Assembly (NCBI RefSeq): GCF_900104135.1
Contig: NZ_FNIV01000004.1
Location: 33,658-97,657 of the forward strand
Source of the DNA: Halomonas shengliensis
Lineage (GTDB): Bacteria; Pseudomonadota; Gammaproteobacteria; Pseudomonadales; Halomonadaceae
DNA: 64,000 nucleotides
Direction: 5' to 3'
Shown here: positions 17,325 to 30,024 of the stretch, in pieces
Position numbering within the stretch: position 1 is the stretch's first letter
How the letters are laid out: each line of letters starts with the position of its first letter
Program-made: the position numbers and the translations under genes
The notes under the pieces: model-generated
What the model saw: only the letters and a program-made list of their open reading frames with translations
Database searches by the model: none
Told to the model about the DNA's origin: nothing

Positions 17325-17354
17325 TTGAGTTTCAACACCTTGTGTGGCTAATGT
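17325..17354 (+). promoter_or_regulatory. Candidate promoter of the right Mrp operon
   Basis: TTGAGT (17325-17330) and TAATGT (17349-17354) are 18 bases apart; initiation would fall near 17362, 22 bases before the ATG. The -10 box is weak. I could not find a convincing promoter for the leftward operon in the same region. Confidence 0.4.
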
Positions 17355-17383
17355 GATCCGGTCGACCGACGGGAGGGCGCACG

Positions 17384-19706
<2,323 letters not shown>

Positions 19707-19714
<8 letters not shown>

Positions 19715-20144
19715 ATCGGGCACCTTGATCCTCAATGTGGCGGCGCGGCTGCTGCTGCCGCTGCAGCTGCTGTTCTCGCTGTTTCTGCTGCTGCGCGGCC
19801 ACGACGAGCCGGGTGGCGGCTTCATCGCCGGGCTGGTCGCCGCGGGGGGCTTCGCCCTCTACCTGTTCGCCTACGGGCGGCGCGCCCTGGGCGCCATGCT
19901 AAAGGTCTCGCCGCGGGACCTGGTGGGGGTCGGCCTGCTGCTGGGGGTGGCCTCCACGCTGCCGGCCTGGTGGCATGGCCAGCCCTTCTTCACCGCCCAG
20001 TGGTGGACCATCCCGGTGATCGACTTCAAGGCCTCGACGCCGCTGATCTTCGATATCGGGGTCTACCTGGTGGTGCTGGGCTCGGTGCTCACCGCCATCA
20101 CCGCCCTGGTCAAGACCGACCATGAAGAGGACGCCAGACGCTGA
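19707..20144 (+). CDS. mrpB: Na+/H+ antiporter subunit B (right Mrp operon)
   Basis: The 145-residue protein with four helices carries [20 protein letters not shown] and TPLIFDIGVYLVVLGSVLTA, matching the fused B domain of the left operon. It overlaps mrpA by eight bases. GGAGG stands before the ATG at 19707. Confidence 0.94.
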
Positions 20145-20153
20145 GGAGGTGTC

Positions 20154-20501
20154 ATGGAACCCTTGCTGGCCGTGGCGATCGGCACGCTGTTTGCCGCCGC
20201 CATCTACATGATGCTGCGCCGCTCCATCGTCAAGCTGGTGATCGGCCTGATGCTGCTCTCCAATGCCGCCAACCTGCTGATCTTCGCCACCGCCGGCCTG
20301 ACCCGAGGCGCGCCGCCGCTGGTCCCGGAGGGGCTCACCGCCCCCGAGGGAGTGGTGGCCGACCCGCTGCCCCAGGCGCTGGTGCTCACCGCCATCGTCA
20401 TCGCCTTCGGGGTGCTGTCGTTCGCCGTGGTGCTGGTGCGGCGTGCCTGGGAGATCGTGCGCGCCGATGACCTGGACCGGATGAAGGAAACCGACACGTG
20501 A
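20154..20501 (+). CDS. mrpC: Na+/H+ antiporter subunit C (right Mrp operon)
   Basis: This 115-residue NuoK-like subunit has [20 protein letters not shown] and [25 protein letters not shown] at 20145-20149 lies just before the ATG. Its TGA overlaps the GTG start of mrpD. Confidence 0.94.
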   Translation: MEPLLAVAIGTLFAAAIYMMLRRSIVKLVIGLMLLSNAANLLIFATAGLTRGAPPLVPEGLTAPEGVVADPLPQALVLTAIVIAFGVLSFAVVLVRRAWEIVRADDLDRMKETDT

Positions 20502-22015
20502 ACCCCGAGATCGCCCTGCCCATCCTGATCCCGCTGATGTCGGGGGCCGTGTCGCTGGTGTTCTGGCGCTCGCGGCTGATGCAGCGGCTGGTCGCCGTGG
20601 GCGGCACCGCGGCCCTGCTGCTGACCAGTGTCTGGCTGCTCGCCTCGGTGAACCGCGAGGGCATCCTGGTGATGCACATGGGGGGCTGGACGGCGCCCTT
20701 CGGCATCAGCCTGGTGGCCGACCTGCTGGGCGCCATCATGGTGGTGCTCACTGGCATCATCGGCTTCGCGGTGGCCCTCTACTCGCTGGCCACCGCCGGG
20801 CGCGGCCACGAGGCCTACGGCTACTTCCCGCTGATGCACCTGCTGCTGGCCGGGGTGGCCGGCGCCTTCCTCACCGGCGACATCTTCAACCTCTACGTGT
20901 GGTTCGAGGTGATGCTGGTGGCCTCCTTCGCGCTGCTGATCCTCGGCAGCGAGAAGCCGCAGATGGAGGGGGCGATCAAGTACGTGACTCTGAACCTGCT
21001 CTCTTCGGTGATCTTCCTGATCGCCGTGGGGCTGCTCTACGGCATGGTGGGCACCCTCAACATGGCCGATATCGCCCGGCGCCTGGCCGAGGTGGAGGAG
21101 CAGGGCATGGTCGACGCCCTGGCGATGATGTTCATGGTTGCCTTCGGCATCAAGGCGGCGGCCTTCCCGCTGTTCTTCTGGCTGCCGGCCTCCTACCACA
21201 CCCCGCCGGTGGCGGTGTCGGCACTGTTCGCGGGGCTGCTGACCAAGGTCGGGGTCTATGCGCTGTTCCGGGTGTTCACGCTGATCTTCCACCACAGCCC
21301 CGGCTATACCCACGAGATCCTGCTGTGGGGGGCGGGACTGACCATGCTCACCGGGGTGCTGGGCGCGGCGGCCCAGTTCGAGTTCCGCCGTATCCTGTCG
21401 TTCCATATCGTCAGCCAGATCGGCTACATGATCCTGGGGCTGGCGCTGTTCACGCCGCTGGCGATCATCGGCGGGGTCTTCTACATCATGCACCACATCA
21501 TCGTGAAGACGAACCTCTTCCTGGTCAGCGGGATCGTCCATCGGCTGCGTGGCAGCTACCAGCTCAAGCGTCTGGGCGGCTTCTATCGCAGCCATCCGTG
21601 GCTCGCCGTGCTGTTCCTGATTCCGGCGCTGTCGCTGGCCGGCATCCCGCCTCTCTCGGGGTTCCTGGCCAAGTTCATCGTGATCCGCGCCGGCATCGAG
21701 GCCGAGGCCTACGGGGTCACCGCCATCGCCCTGCTGGTGGGACTGCTGACCCTCTACTCGATGATCAAGATCTGGGCCGAGGTGTTCTGGAAGTCGGTGC
21801 CGCCGGAGGGGGATGTCGACCCCTACCCCGAGGTGCGCCAGCGCGAGCTGTGGCTGATGGTGGCGCCGGTGGCGGGGCTGGCGCTGTGTACCCTGTTCAT
21901 CGGCCTCTACCCGGCGCCGATCCACGCCCTGGCCGAGGCCTCGGCGGCCCAGCTGCTGGACCCCGAGGGCTACATCCGGGCGGTGCTGGGCGCCCAGGGG
22001 GAGGGAACGCCATGA
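20498..22015 (+). CDS. mrpD: Na+/H+ antiporter subunit D (right Mrp operon)
   Basis: The 505-residue NuoN/M-like subunit contains [20 protein letters not shown] with the following [25 protein letters not shown] and [17 protein letters not shown]. Translation starts at GTG 20498, which overlaps the mrpC stop as GTGA. It is clearly diverged from the left-operon MrpD, so the two operons are not a recent duplication. Confidence 0.95.
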   Translation: MNPEIALPILIPLMSGAVSLVFWRSRLMQRLVAVGGTAALLLTSVWLLASVNREGILVMHMGGWTAPFGISLVADLLGAIMVVLTGIIGFAVALYSLATAGRGHEAYGYFPLMHLLLAGVAGAFLTGDIFNLYVWFEVMLVASFALLILGSEKPQMEGAIKYVTLNLLSSVIFLIAVGLLYGMVGTLNMADIARRLAEVEEQGMVDALAMMFMVAFGIKAAAFPLFFWLPASYHTPPVAVSALFAGLLTKVGVYALFRVFTLIFHHSPGYTHEILLWGAGLTMLTGVLGAAAQFEFRRILSFHIVSQIGYMILGLALFTPLAIIGGVFYIMHHIIVKTNLFLVSGIVHRLRGSYQLKRLGGFYRSHPWLAVLFLIPALSLAGIPPLSGFLAKFIVIRAGIEAEAYGVTAIALLVGLLTLYSMIKIWAEVFWKSVPPEGDVDPYPEVRQRELWLMVAPVAGLALCTLFIGLYPAPIHALAEASAAQLLDPEGYIRAVLGAQGEGTP

Positions 22016-22485
22016 TCGGTGCGGCCTGGAACCTGCTGCTGGGGGGCGCCTGGGTGGTGCTCACCGGCGACTTCAGCGGCCTCAACCTGCTCGCCGGCCT
22101 GGTCTTCGGCTACTTGGTGCTGGCGTTGATCCAGCCCCAGGTGCCGGCGCTTTCCGGCTATGCCCAGCGCTTGCCGCGGCTGCTGGCCTTCATCGGCTTC
22201 TTCCTCAAGGAGCTGGTGATGGCCAACCTCAAGGTGGCCTTCGATATCGTCACCCCGCCCTGGTACATGAAGCCCGGGGTGATCGCCATGCCGCTCCAGG
22301 CCCGCAGCGAGTTCGAGATCGCCCTGGTCGCCAACCTCATCTCGCTGACCCCGGGAACCCTGAGCCTGGATGTCTCCGACGACCGCCGGGTGCTCTATAT
22401 CCACGCCATGTTCCTGGACGACGAGGAGGCGCTGCGGCGCGACCTGGCGGAGCTGGAGCGCCGCGCCCTGGAGCTGTTCCATTGA
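22012..22485 (+). CDS. mrpE: Na+/H+ antiporter subunit E (right Mrp operon)
   Basis: The 157-residue protein contains [16 protein letters not shown] and [20 protein letters not shown], typical of MrpE. The ATG at 22012 overlaps the mrpD stop by four bases. Confidence 0.93.
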   Translation: MIGAAWNLLLGGAWVVLTGDFSGLNLLAGLVFGYLVLALIQPQVPALSGYAQRLPRLLAFIGFFLKELVMANLKVAFDIVTPPWYMKPGVIAMPLQARSEFEIALVANLISLTPGTLSLDVSDDRRVLYIHAMFLDDEEALRRDLAELERRALELFH

Positions 22486-22516
22486 TTCCCCTGTCGAGCC
22501 CGAGAGGAGGGTGTCC

Positions 22517-22786
22517 ATGTCGCCCATCATCCTGCTGAGCCTGGCGCTGATGGCGCTCGCCCTGTGCCTGGCCTTCGTGCGCCTGTTCCGGGGCCCCAGC
22601 CTGCCCGACCGGGTGGTGGCCCTGGAGCTCTTCTCGTCGATCCTGGTGGGCATCATCGGAGTGGTGGCCATCGCCACCGACGTCGCCAGCCTGCTCGACG
22701 TGGCCATCGTCATGGCGCTGATGGCCTTCATGGCCGCGATCGGCTTCGCGCGCTTCCTGGAGCGGGGAGGGCCGCGCGATGACTGA
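22517..22786 (+). CDS. mrpF: Na+/H+ antiporter subunit F (right Mrp operon)
   Basis: This 89-residue, three-helix protein carries [20 protein letters not shown], the MrpF signature. The start at 22517 follows GAGGAGG at 22504-22510; the open frame extends upstream but only as out-of-phase mrpE sequence. It overlaps mrpG by eight bases. Confidence 0.93.
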   Translation: MSPIILLSLALMALALCLAFVRLFRGPSLPDRVVALELFSSILVGIIGVVAIATDVASLLDVAIVMALMAFMAAIGFARFLERGGPRDD

Positions 22787-23177
22787 ATTGCTCACCGAGC
22801 TGCTGATCCTGGTCGGGGCCGTGTTCATGCTGCTGGCGGCGCTGGGGGTGGTGCGCCTGCCCGACCTGCTCACCCGCATGCACGCCACCACCAAGGCGGC
22901 CACCCTGGGCGCCACCCTGATCATGCTGGCGGTGGCCCTCCACTTCGCCCAGGTGGCGGTGGTGGCCCGCGCCCTGGGGGTGATCCTGTTCATCCTGATG
23001 ACCGCCCCGGTGGCCGCCCATGTGATCGGCCGTGCCGGCTACTTCGTCGGCTCGCGGCTGTGGGAGGGCACGCTCAAGGACGAGCTCAAGCCCAACTACG
23101 ACCCCCTCACCCACGAGCTCAAGAGCGGCCGCGAGGATCAGGGCAAGCCTCGCCCCGACGAGTCCGACGCCCCCTGA
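22779..23177 (+). CDS. mrpG: Na+/H+ antiporter subunit G (right Mrp operon)
   Basis: This 132-residue protein shows [20 protein letters not shown] and a charged C-terminal tail ([18 protein letters not shown]). It is the last gene of the rightward Mrp operon and is followed by a hairpin. Confidence 0.93.
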   Translation: MTELLTELLILVGAVFMLLAALGVVRLPDLLTRMHATTKAATLGATLIMLAVALHFAQVAVVARALGVILFILMTAPVAAHVIGRAGYFVGSRLWEGTLKDELKPNYDPLTHELKSGREDQGKPRPDESDAP

Positions 23178-23199
23178 TCACGCGCCTTGCCAGCGCCAT

Positions 23200-23221
23200 G
23201 AGGCCGCCCGCGGGCGGCCTC
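23200..23221 (+). terminator. Hairpin after the right Mrp operon
   Basis: GAGGCCGCC (23200-23208) pairs with GGCGGCCTC (23213-23221) around CGCG. The T-tail is absent, but the position fits a transcription end before the photolyase promoter. Confidence 0.5.
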
Positions 23222-23249
23222 CTGCGTTGCGGGCAGGTGGTTGGTTTTA

Positions 23250-23280
23250 TTTGTACAGAAGCTGTACTAATATTTGTATT
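23250..23280 (+). promoter_or_regulatory. TGTAC repeats in the DASH photolyase promoter, candidate light-responsive operator
   Basis: TGTACA (23252-23257), TGTACT (23263-23268) and TGTATT (23275-23280) occur with start-to-start steps of 11 and 12 bases, so they lie on one helix face. TACTAA within the second copy could be a -10 box, with TTGGTT 18 bases upstream as -35. TTTGTACAG matches the site before the FeS photolyase exactly. The A/T content is markedly higher than the surroundings. Confidence 0.5.
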
Positions 23281-23306
23281 GTGTTAATGATTGCCGAGGC
23301 ATCGCC

Positions 23307-23459
23307 ATGCACCGCAAGCCCCACCTGCCGCAGAAGCCCTGCCGGCACTGTGCTCGGCCCTTCGCCTGGCGGCGCAAGTGGGCGCGCTGCTGGGAGGAGG
23401 TGCGCTTCTGCAGCGAGCGCTGCCGTCGCGAGGCCCGCCGCGGCGGAGCGGCGTCGTGA
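23307..23459 (+). CDS. DUF2256 zinc-ribbon-like protein (50 aa)
   Basis: This tiny protein has two CxxC/CxxxC-type pairs: KPCRHCARPFAWRRKWARC and, later, FCSERCRREAR. The W-RKKW-RCW-EV-(Y/F)CS-RC pattern is that of DUF2256, which commonly accompanies cryptochrome/photolyase genes. It probably binds zinc; its role is unknown. Its stop overlaps the GTG start of the photolyase (GTGA), so the pair is coupled. A TTG at 23274 could extend it, but that segment overlaps the promoter repeats. Confidence 0.85.
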   Translation: MHRKPHLPQKPCRHCARPFAWRRKWARCWEEVRFCSERCRREARRGGAAS

Positions 23460-24817
23460 GCCGCGTGCTGGTGTGGCTGCGCGCCGACCTGCGCCTGGCC
23501 GACAACCCCCTGCTGCGCTTCGAGTCGCCGCCCGAGGCCATGCTCTGCGTCCATGTGCTGGATCGCCGCTGGCTCGAGCCGGAGCCCGCGAGTCGGCCCC
23601 GCATCGGTCCGGCGCGTCTGCGCTTCCTGTGGGAGAGCCTGATCGCCCTGCGCGGTGAGCTGCTCAGCCGCGGCAGCGACCTGCTGGTGCGGGTGGGGGA
23701 CCCGGTGGCGGAGGTCGCCGAACTGGTCGAGCGTCACGCCATCGACGAGGTACGGGTGCGCCGCGACGCCGGCTGGGAGGAGAGCCGCGGCGTGGCCCGC
23801 CTGGCCGAACGGCTGGGAAGGGGCGTGAGCCTGTGGCACCCGGACGGCGGCATGCTGCTGGACGAGGCGCACCTGCCCACCCCGATCGAGGGGATGCCGC
23901 CGAGCTTCTCCGCCTTCCGGCGCCGCGCCGAGCGCGACTGGGCGGTACCTGCCGCCATGCCCGCCCCGGTGACCCTGCCGCCCTGGCCGGAGGGCGCCTC
24001 CCGTGGGCTGCCGCCGCTTGCCCGGGTGTGCGGCGAGGCCGCCGACTGGTCGCCGGATGATCGCGGCGAGTTCCGCTTCGCCGGTGGCGAGGCGGCGGGG
24101 CAGGAGCGGCTGGAGCACTTCCTGGCGCGGGGCGGGCCCGGCCACTATAAGCGCACGCGCAACGCCCTGATGGGTTCGGACTTCTCCACCCGTCTTTCGC
24201 CCTGGCTGGCCCACGGCTGCCTCTCGGCGCGCCAGGTCCATGATGCCGTCCGCGCCTGGGAGGCCGCGCATGGCGCCAGCGACTCCAGCTACTGGGTGAC
24301 CTTCGAGCTGCTGTGGCGCGACTACTTCCACTGGGCGGCGCGCCAGGAGGGGGCGGCGCTGTTCGGTCGCCGGCCGCTGCCCGACGGGGACGCGGCCTTC
24401 GCGGCCTGGCGAGAGGGGCGTACCGGGATGCCGCTGGTGGATGCCGCCATGGGCGAGCTCGCCGCCACCGGCTGGCTCTCCAACCGTGCGCGGCAGAACG
24501 TGGCGAGCTACCTCGTCCATGCGCTGGGCGGCGACTGGCGTCTCGGCGCGGCCTGGTTCGAGCACTGCCTGGTGGATTACGATGCGGCCAGCAACTGGGG
24601 CAACTGGCGCTATGTGGCCGGGGTCGGGCGCGACACCCGCGGCCAGCGTTTCGACACCTTGTGGCAGGCCGAGCATTACGACCCCGAGGGTGAGTACCTG
24701 GCCCGCTGGCAGCCGGCGCTGGCCGAGCTCCCCTGCGAAGGTCGTCACCGCCCCTGGCGCCAGGCCCCCGAGCGCTTCCCGCCGCCCCTCGGCGGGCTCC
24801 CCGCCACCGACGCCTGA
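23456..24817 (+). CDS. DASH-type cryptochrome/photolyase
   Basis: This 453-residue flavoprotein has the N-terminal antenna domain (VLVWLRADLRLADNPLLRF) and the FAD domain with SYWVTFELLWRDYFHWAAR, ELAATGWLSNRARQNVASYL and VDYDAASNWGNWRYVAGVG. These last motifs are diagnostic of the Cry-DASH group, which repairs cyclobutane pyrimidine dimers, preferentially in single-stranded or loop DNA, and may signal. GTG 23456 is the chosen start because VSRVLVWLRADLR matches the family N terminus; a longer frame upstream only reads through DUF2256. Downstream is a DUF3429 protein nine bases away. Confidence 0.93.
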   Translation: MSRVLVWLRADLRLADNPLLRFESPPEAMLCVHVLDRRWLEPEPASRPRIGPARLRFLWESLIALRGELLSRGSDLLVRVGDPVAEVAELVERHAIDEVRVRRDAGWEESRGVARLAERLGRGVSLWHPDGGMLLDEAHLPTPIEGMPPSFSAFRRRAERDWAVPAAMPAPVTLPPWPEGASRGLPPLARVCGEAADWSPDDRGEFRFAGGEAAGQERLEHFLARGGPGHYKRTRNALMGSDFSTRLSPWLAHGCLSARQVHDAVRAWEAAHGASDSSYWVTFELLWRDYFHWAARQEGAALFGRRPLPDGDAAFAAWREGRTGMPLVDAAMGELAATGWLSNRARQNVASYLVHALGGDWRLGAAWFEHCLVDYDAASNWGNWRYVAGVGRDTRGQRFDTLWQAEHYDPEGEYLARWQPALAELPCEGRHRPWRQAPERFPPPLGGLPATDA

Positions 24818-24826
24818 GGAGGTCCC

Positions 24827-25306
24827 ATGCCGCTTCCCGGTCTCGCCACCGACGCCCACGGGCGTACCTCGCGCCTGCCGCTGCTGCTGGGGCTGGCCGG
24901 GCTGATCCCGTTCGTGGCGTGCGCCGCGGCCGCCTGGCTGGCGCCGGTGGCCTGGCAGGTGGTCGCCATCAATGCCTTCCTCGCCTACGCCGCGGTGATC
25001 CTCTCCTTCCTGGGCGGCATCCAGTGGGGGGTGGCGATGTCGCTGGAGGCCGCCGGTGGTCCCGGTTTCCGGGCCCGGCTGGTGCTCAGCATGGCCCCCA
25101 GTCTGATCGCCTGGCCGTCATTGTTGCTGCATCCGGCGACCGGGGCCTGGGTGCTGGCACTGGGCTTCGTGGTGGTGCGCCTGCACGAGCTGGGGCGCGA
25201 CAGCCGCGAGCTGCTGCCGAGCTGGTTCCAGTCGTTGCGCCACCTGCTGACCACGGTGGTGCTGGCCTGCCATGGCGCGGTGATCTGGCGGCTCGCCGGT
25301 GCCTGA
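24827..25306 (+). CDS. DUF3429 membrane protein
   Basis: This 159-residue protein has about four to five membrane helices (LLLGLAGLIPFVACAAAAWL, AVILSFLGGIQWGVAMS, LVLSMAPSLIAWPSLLL). The SFLGGIQWG segment is the DUF3429 signature. The function is unknown; homologues are often encoded with photolyases. It begins nine bases after the photolyase, with GAGGAGG before the ATG, so it belongs to the same transcription unit. Confidence 0.82.
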   Translation: MPLPGLATDAHGRTSRLPLLLGLAGLIPFVACAAAAWLAPVAWQVVAINAFLAYAAVILSFLGGIQWGVAMSLEAAGGPGFRARLVLSMAPSLIAWPSLLLHPATGAWVLALGFVVVRLHELGRDSRELLPSWFQSLRHLLTTVVLACHGAVIWRLAGA

Positions 25307-25377
25307 CGGGGCTGGTCGCGGGGCGCCAACTGCGCGATGATCGCGACTCGTTGCCCGTTTCGCCAAGGAGAGCCCCC

Positions 25378-26655
25378 ATGCAACGGATGACCCTGACCTG
25401 CTGCCTGGCCCTCGCCCTGCTGGCCGGCTGCCAGAGCGGCCCGGCCCGCGAGGCGCAGGCCGCCGATGACGCCGTCTCGGCACCCGCCGAGGCCGCCACC
25501 GAGGCTAACGCCGTCGCCGACGAGAGGCCGGCCGCCGGCGAGAGCTTCGACGCCTGGCTGTCACGCTTTCGCCGCGAGGCCCGCGCCGAGGGCATCTCGG
25601 CGGCGACCCTGGAGCGGGCCCTGGCCTCGCTGCGCTATCGCCCCCGGGTGATCGAGCTCGACCGCTCCCAGCCCGAGTTCGTGCGTCCCATCTGGCAGTA
25701 CCTCGACAGTGCCGTCTCCGCCCGGCGGGTCACCTCCGGTCGCCAGCGCCTGGCCGAACACCGTGACACGGCGCGGCGCATGGAGGCGCGCTACGGGGTG
25801 CCGGCGGAGGTGATCGTCGCCATCTGGGGCATCGAGAGCAACTATGGCGGCAACTTCGGCGACTTCTCCACCCTCGAGGCGCTGGCCACCCTGGCCTACG
25901 ACGGCCGTCGCCGCGACTTCGCCCGCGGCGAGCTGCTCGCCGCCCTGCGCATCATCGAGGCCGGCGACATCGCCCCCGAGCGCATGCTGGGCTCCTGGGC
26001 CGGCGCCATGGGCCATACCCAGTTCATCCCCTCGAGCTTCGCGGCCTACGCCGTGGATGGCGACGGCGATGGCCGACGCGACATCTGGGGCAGCATCCCC
26101 GACGTCATGGCCTCCACCGCCAACTACCTGGCGCGGGCCGGCTGGCAGGAGGGGCAACCCTGGGGCGTCGAGGTGACGCTGCCCGAGGGGTTCGACTACG
26201 CCCAGACCGAGCTCTCCCACCGCCGCCCCGCCCGGGAGTGGGCCGCGCTGGGGGTGCGCCCCGTGGGCGGCGGCACCCTGCCGGCCTTCGATGCCGCCGC
26301 GGTAATCACCCCGGCCGGGGCGGCCGGCCCCGCCTTCCTGGTGGGTCCCAACTTCCGCGCCATCCTGCGCTACAACAACGCCACCAGCTACGCCCTGGCG
26401 GTGGGCAGCCTGGCCGACGAGATCGCCGGCCGCGAGGGCATCGTCGGGGGCTGGCCCCGCGACGAGCAGCCCCTGGCGCGCACCCAGGTGCGCGAGATGC
26501 AGCGCGAGCTCAACGCCCGCGGCTTCGAGGTGGGCACCCCGGACGGCATCCTGGGGCCCAATACCCGGCGTGGCCTGCGCGAGTACCAGGCAGCGATCGG
26601 CGAGGTGCCGGACGGCTTCGCCACCCGTCGGCTGCTGGAGCGCCTGACCCGATGA
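25378..26655 (+). CDS. Lytic murein transglycosylase, MltB family lipoprotein
   Basis: MltB-type enzymes cleave the MurNAc-GlcNAc bond of peptidoglycan with 1,6-anhydro product formation. The 425-residue protein begins with a lipoprotein signal (CCLALALLAGC, acylated Cys at residue 20). An SLT_2 domain follows, with GIESNYGGNFGDFSTLEALA carrying the catalytic Glu and GSWAGAMGHTQFIPSSFAAY. A peptidoglycan-binding domain closes the protein (LNARGFEVGTPDGILGPNTR). AAGGAG precedes ATG 25378. It should be anchored in the outer membrane, facing the periplasm. Confidence 0.92.
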   Translation: MQRMTLTCCLALALLAGCQSGPAREAQAADDAVSAPAEAATEANAVADERPAAGESFDAWLSRFRREARAEGISAATLERALASLRYRPRVIELDRSQPEFVRPIWQYLDSAVSARRVTSGRQRLAEHRDTARRMEARYGVPAEVIVAIWGIESNYGGNFGDFSTLEALATLAYDGRRRDFARGELLAALRIIEAGDIAPERMLGSWAGAMGHTQFIPSSFAAYAVDGDGDGRRDIWGSIPDVMASTANYLARAGWQEGQPWGVEVTLPEGFDYAQTELSHRRPAREWAALGVRPVGGGTLPAFDAAAVITPAGAAGPAFLVGPNFRAILRYNNATSYALAVGSLADEIAGREGIVGGWPRDEQPLARTQVREMQRELNARGFEVGTPDGILGPNTRRGLREYQAAIGEVPDGFATRRLLERLTR

Positions 26656-26674
26656 CTTCATCAAGGAGACGAGG

Positions 26675-27232
26675 ATGACGATGCGATGCAAGGCCTGGGC
26701 CCTGGCGGCCGCCCTGCTGGCCGGCGCCGCGCCGGCCCTGGCCGAGGAGAAGGTATTCGGTTGGGTGGAGAAGGCCCTCGTCGAGCCCTGGGGCGTGGAG
26801 GTGAAGGCCAAGCTGGACAGCGGCGCGCTGACCTCGTCGCTGGACGCCCGTGACATCGAGCGCTTCGAGCGCGACGGCGACCGCTGGGTGCGCTTCCGCC
26901 TCAAGCTGGAGGACGAGGAGAGCGGCGAGGTGTTCAGCGAGCGCCTGGAGCTGCCGCTCTACCGCAGCCTCAGGCTGCGCGGTGCCGGCGGCACCGACCG
27001 TCGCCCGGTGGTGCTGATGAAGGTGTGCCTCGGCGATACCATCTATGAGGAGCAGTTCAGCCTGCGCGACCGCGGCGACATGAACTACCCGCTGTTGCTC
27101 GGCCGGCGCACCATCGGTCACCTGGGCCTGCTCGACGTGCGTGAGACCTTCCTCAGCGAGCCGCGCTGCGACGACGACTCGCCGCTGGTGGAGCACGACC
27201 CGGAAGAGGAGGAGGTCGTCGAGGAGCCCTGA
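26675..27232 (+). CDS. Exported retropepsin-like protein of the RimB / putative zinc protease family
   Basis: The 185-residue protein has a signal peptide (ALAAALLAGAAPALA, cleavage about residue 23) and a compact domain resembling PF05618. The VKAKLDSGALTSSLDA segment carries the retropepsin-like DSGA motif, and MNYPLLLGRRTIGHLGLLDV is the matching second segment. Databases usually call this family 'ATP-dependent zinc protease', but the motif favours an aspartic-protease fold. The C terminus is strongly acidic (DPEEEEVVEEP). It starts 19 bases after the transglycosylase gene with AAGGAG at 26663-26668, so the two may be cotranscribed. Confidence 0.8.
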   Translation: MTMRCKAWALAAALLAGAAPALAEEKVFGWVEKALVEPWGVEVKAKLDSGALTSSLDARDIERFERDGDRWVRFRLKLEDEESGEVFSERLELPLYRSLRLRGAGGTDRRPVVLMKVCLGDTIYEEQFSLRDRGDMNYPLLLGRRTIGHLGLLDVRETFLSEPRCDDDSPLVEHDPEEEEVVEEP

Positions 27233-27273
27233 CCCACGGCCTGACTCCCGGTGAGTACCGGCGCAGAGCCGGC

Positions 27274-27987
27274 CTAGAAGAGCCGCGCCAGCAGAGCGGT
27301 GACCGCCGTCTCCACCCGCAGGATGCGTGGCCCCAGGTGGATGCCCTCGCACCCCGCCGCGAGCAGCCGCTCCACCTCCCAGGGGATGAAGCCCCCCTCG
27401 GGGCCCACCAGCAGCAGCGTCGGCTCGTCGAGCCCCCGCGGGCAGGTCGCGGGCATGCCTGGGTGGGCCAGCAGGCCCCGCCGACCCTCGAGCAGCCCGG
27501 GCAGGGTGTCCTCCACGAAGGGGCGAAAGCCCCGCGCCAGGGTGACCTCCGGCAGCTGGGTGTCGCGGGCCTGCTCCAGGCCCAGCACCAGGTGCTGGCG
27601 GATCTTCTCCGCCTCGAGCTCCGGCGACATCCAGTAGCTCTTCTCCACCCGTCGGGTGTGCAGCAGGGTGATGCGCTTCACCCCCAGGGCGGTGACGTGC
27701 TCCAGGGTGCGCGCCAGCATGCGCGGGCGTGGCAGCGCCAGCACCAGGTGCACCGGCAGCGCCGGCGGCGGCGCCTGGTCGAGCCCCTCCAGGGCGAAGG
27801 TGGCCGCCTGCGCGTCGAGGGAGAGCAGCTCCCCCCGGCCGATGGCGCCGTCCACCACGCCGACGGTCAGGCGGTCCCCCGGGGCGGCGCGGTGCACCTC
27901 GCGCAGGTGGCGCAGGCGACGCGGGTCGGTCACCCGGGCAAGGCCCTGATGCGCGATATCGTCGGGGGCTAGCAGGATCAGGTTCAT
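27274..27987 (-). CDS. rsmE: 16S rRNA (uracil-1498-N3)-methyltransferase
   Basis: RsmE methylates N3 of U1498 in the 30S decoding region. The 237-residue SPOUT enzyme shows the N-terminal PUA-like part (RLRHLREVHRAAPGDRLTVG) and the knot motifs LALPRPRMLARTLEHVTALG, LLVGPEGGFIPWEVE and HLGPRILRVETA. It is transcribed leftward, convergent with the gene at 26675 and divergent from phaR. Confidence 0.94.
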   Translation of the reverse strand: MNLILLAPDDIAHQGLARVTDPRRLRHLREVHRAAPGDRLTVGVVDGAIGRGELLSLDAQAATFALEGLDQAPPPALPVHLVLALPRPRMLARTLEHVTALGVKRITLLHTRRVEKSYWMSPELEAEKIRQHLVLGLEQARDTQLPEVTLARGFRPFVEDTLPGLLEGRRGLLAHPGMPATCPRGLDEPTLLLVGPEGGFIPWEVERLLAAGCEGIHLGPRILRVETAVTALLARLF

Positions 27988-28027
27988 CGGAGACTCGCCG
28001 CGTTGGTAATCGAAAGGGGGCTATGCC

Positions 28028-28055
28028 TTGCATGGCCGGTGTCGCGGTGCACAAT
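28028..28055 (+). promoter_or_regulatory. Candidate promoter of phaR
   Basis: TTGCAT (28028-28033) and CACAAT (28050-28055) are 16 bases apart. Each box is a partial match to consensus. Confidence 0.35.
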
Positions 28056-28102
28056 GGTCCCACAGGGGCAGTCGTCCCCCATGCCGAATGAGGAGCAGCG
28101 CC

Positions 28103-28582
28103 GTGCGCGTGATTCGCAAGTATGCCAACCGCAGGCTCTATGATACCCAACAGAGCCGCTATGTGACCCTCGAGGACCTGCGCCAGCTGGTGCTCGACAG
28201 CGAGCCCTTCCGCGTCGAGGATGCCAAGAGCGGCGAGGACCTGACCCGCACCATCCTGCTCTCCATCATCATCGAGCAGGAGCAGGCCGACGGCGACGCC
28301 GAGGTCTTCTCCAACGACCTGCTGGCCCAGTTCATCCGCGTCTATGACATGGCCCAGCCGCTGCCCCTGGCACGCTACCTGGAGCAGGGCACCCGACTGA
28401 TGATGGAGCAGCAGCAGCGCATGCAGGACCAGTGGCAGCAGGCCATGCGCCACTCGCCCATGGAGTTGATGCGCGAGCTCGCCGAGGAGAACATGAAGTT
28501 CTGGCAGCAGACCATCGGCCAGGCCACCGGCGCCGGCAGCCAGGAGGGCAGCAAGGACAAGGAGGGCGACGGCAAGGGCTGA
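28103..28582 (+). CDS. phaR: Polyhydroxyalkanoate synthesis regulator PhaR
   Basis: PhaR represses phasin and PHA synthesis genes and is released when polymer granules form. The 159-residue protein begins with the DNA-binding PHB/PHA accumulation domain, RVIRKYANRRLYDTQQSRYV and TLEDLRQLV, followed by a second accumulation-regulator domain and a Gln/Met-rich helical tail. GTG 28103 is favoured: GAGGAG at 28090-28095 gives seven-base spacing and the family starts there; ATG 28088 would add five residues. No PHA synthase or phasin gene lies in the window. Confidence 0.92.
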   Translation: MRVIRKYANRRLYDTQQSRYVTLEDLRQLVLDSEPFRVEDAKSGEDLTRTILLSIIIEQEQADGDAEVFSNDLLAQFIRVYDMAQPLPLARYLEQGTRLMMEQQQRMQDQWQQAMRHSPMELMRELAEENMKFWQQTIGQATGAGSQEGSKDKEGDGKG

Positions 28583-28612
28583 GCCGGCCGTCACGCATCC
28601 GCCCCGGCTTTC

Positions 28613-28621
28613 TGACATAAT
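28613..28621 (+). promoter_or_regulatory. Candidate extended -10 promoter of purD
   Basis: TG-A-CATAAT forms an extended -10 element 55 bases before the purD ATG. No good -35 box is seen. Confidence 0.35.
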
Positions 28622-28675
28622 GCCGCCTCGATTCGAAACGCCGCCCCGGCGGCCAGCAGCATGAAGGTGGATAGG

Positions 28676-29980
<1,305 letters not shown>

Positions 29981-30024
29981 GCCAGGCCACGGCTCACCAT
30001 AACAAGACCCACAAGGAGGCGAGC

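Noticed and set aside
27258..27272. CCGGC/GCCGG hairpin between the zinc protease family gene and rsmE
   Set aside because: Five pairs with a five-base loop in GC-rich DNA are expected by chance.
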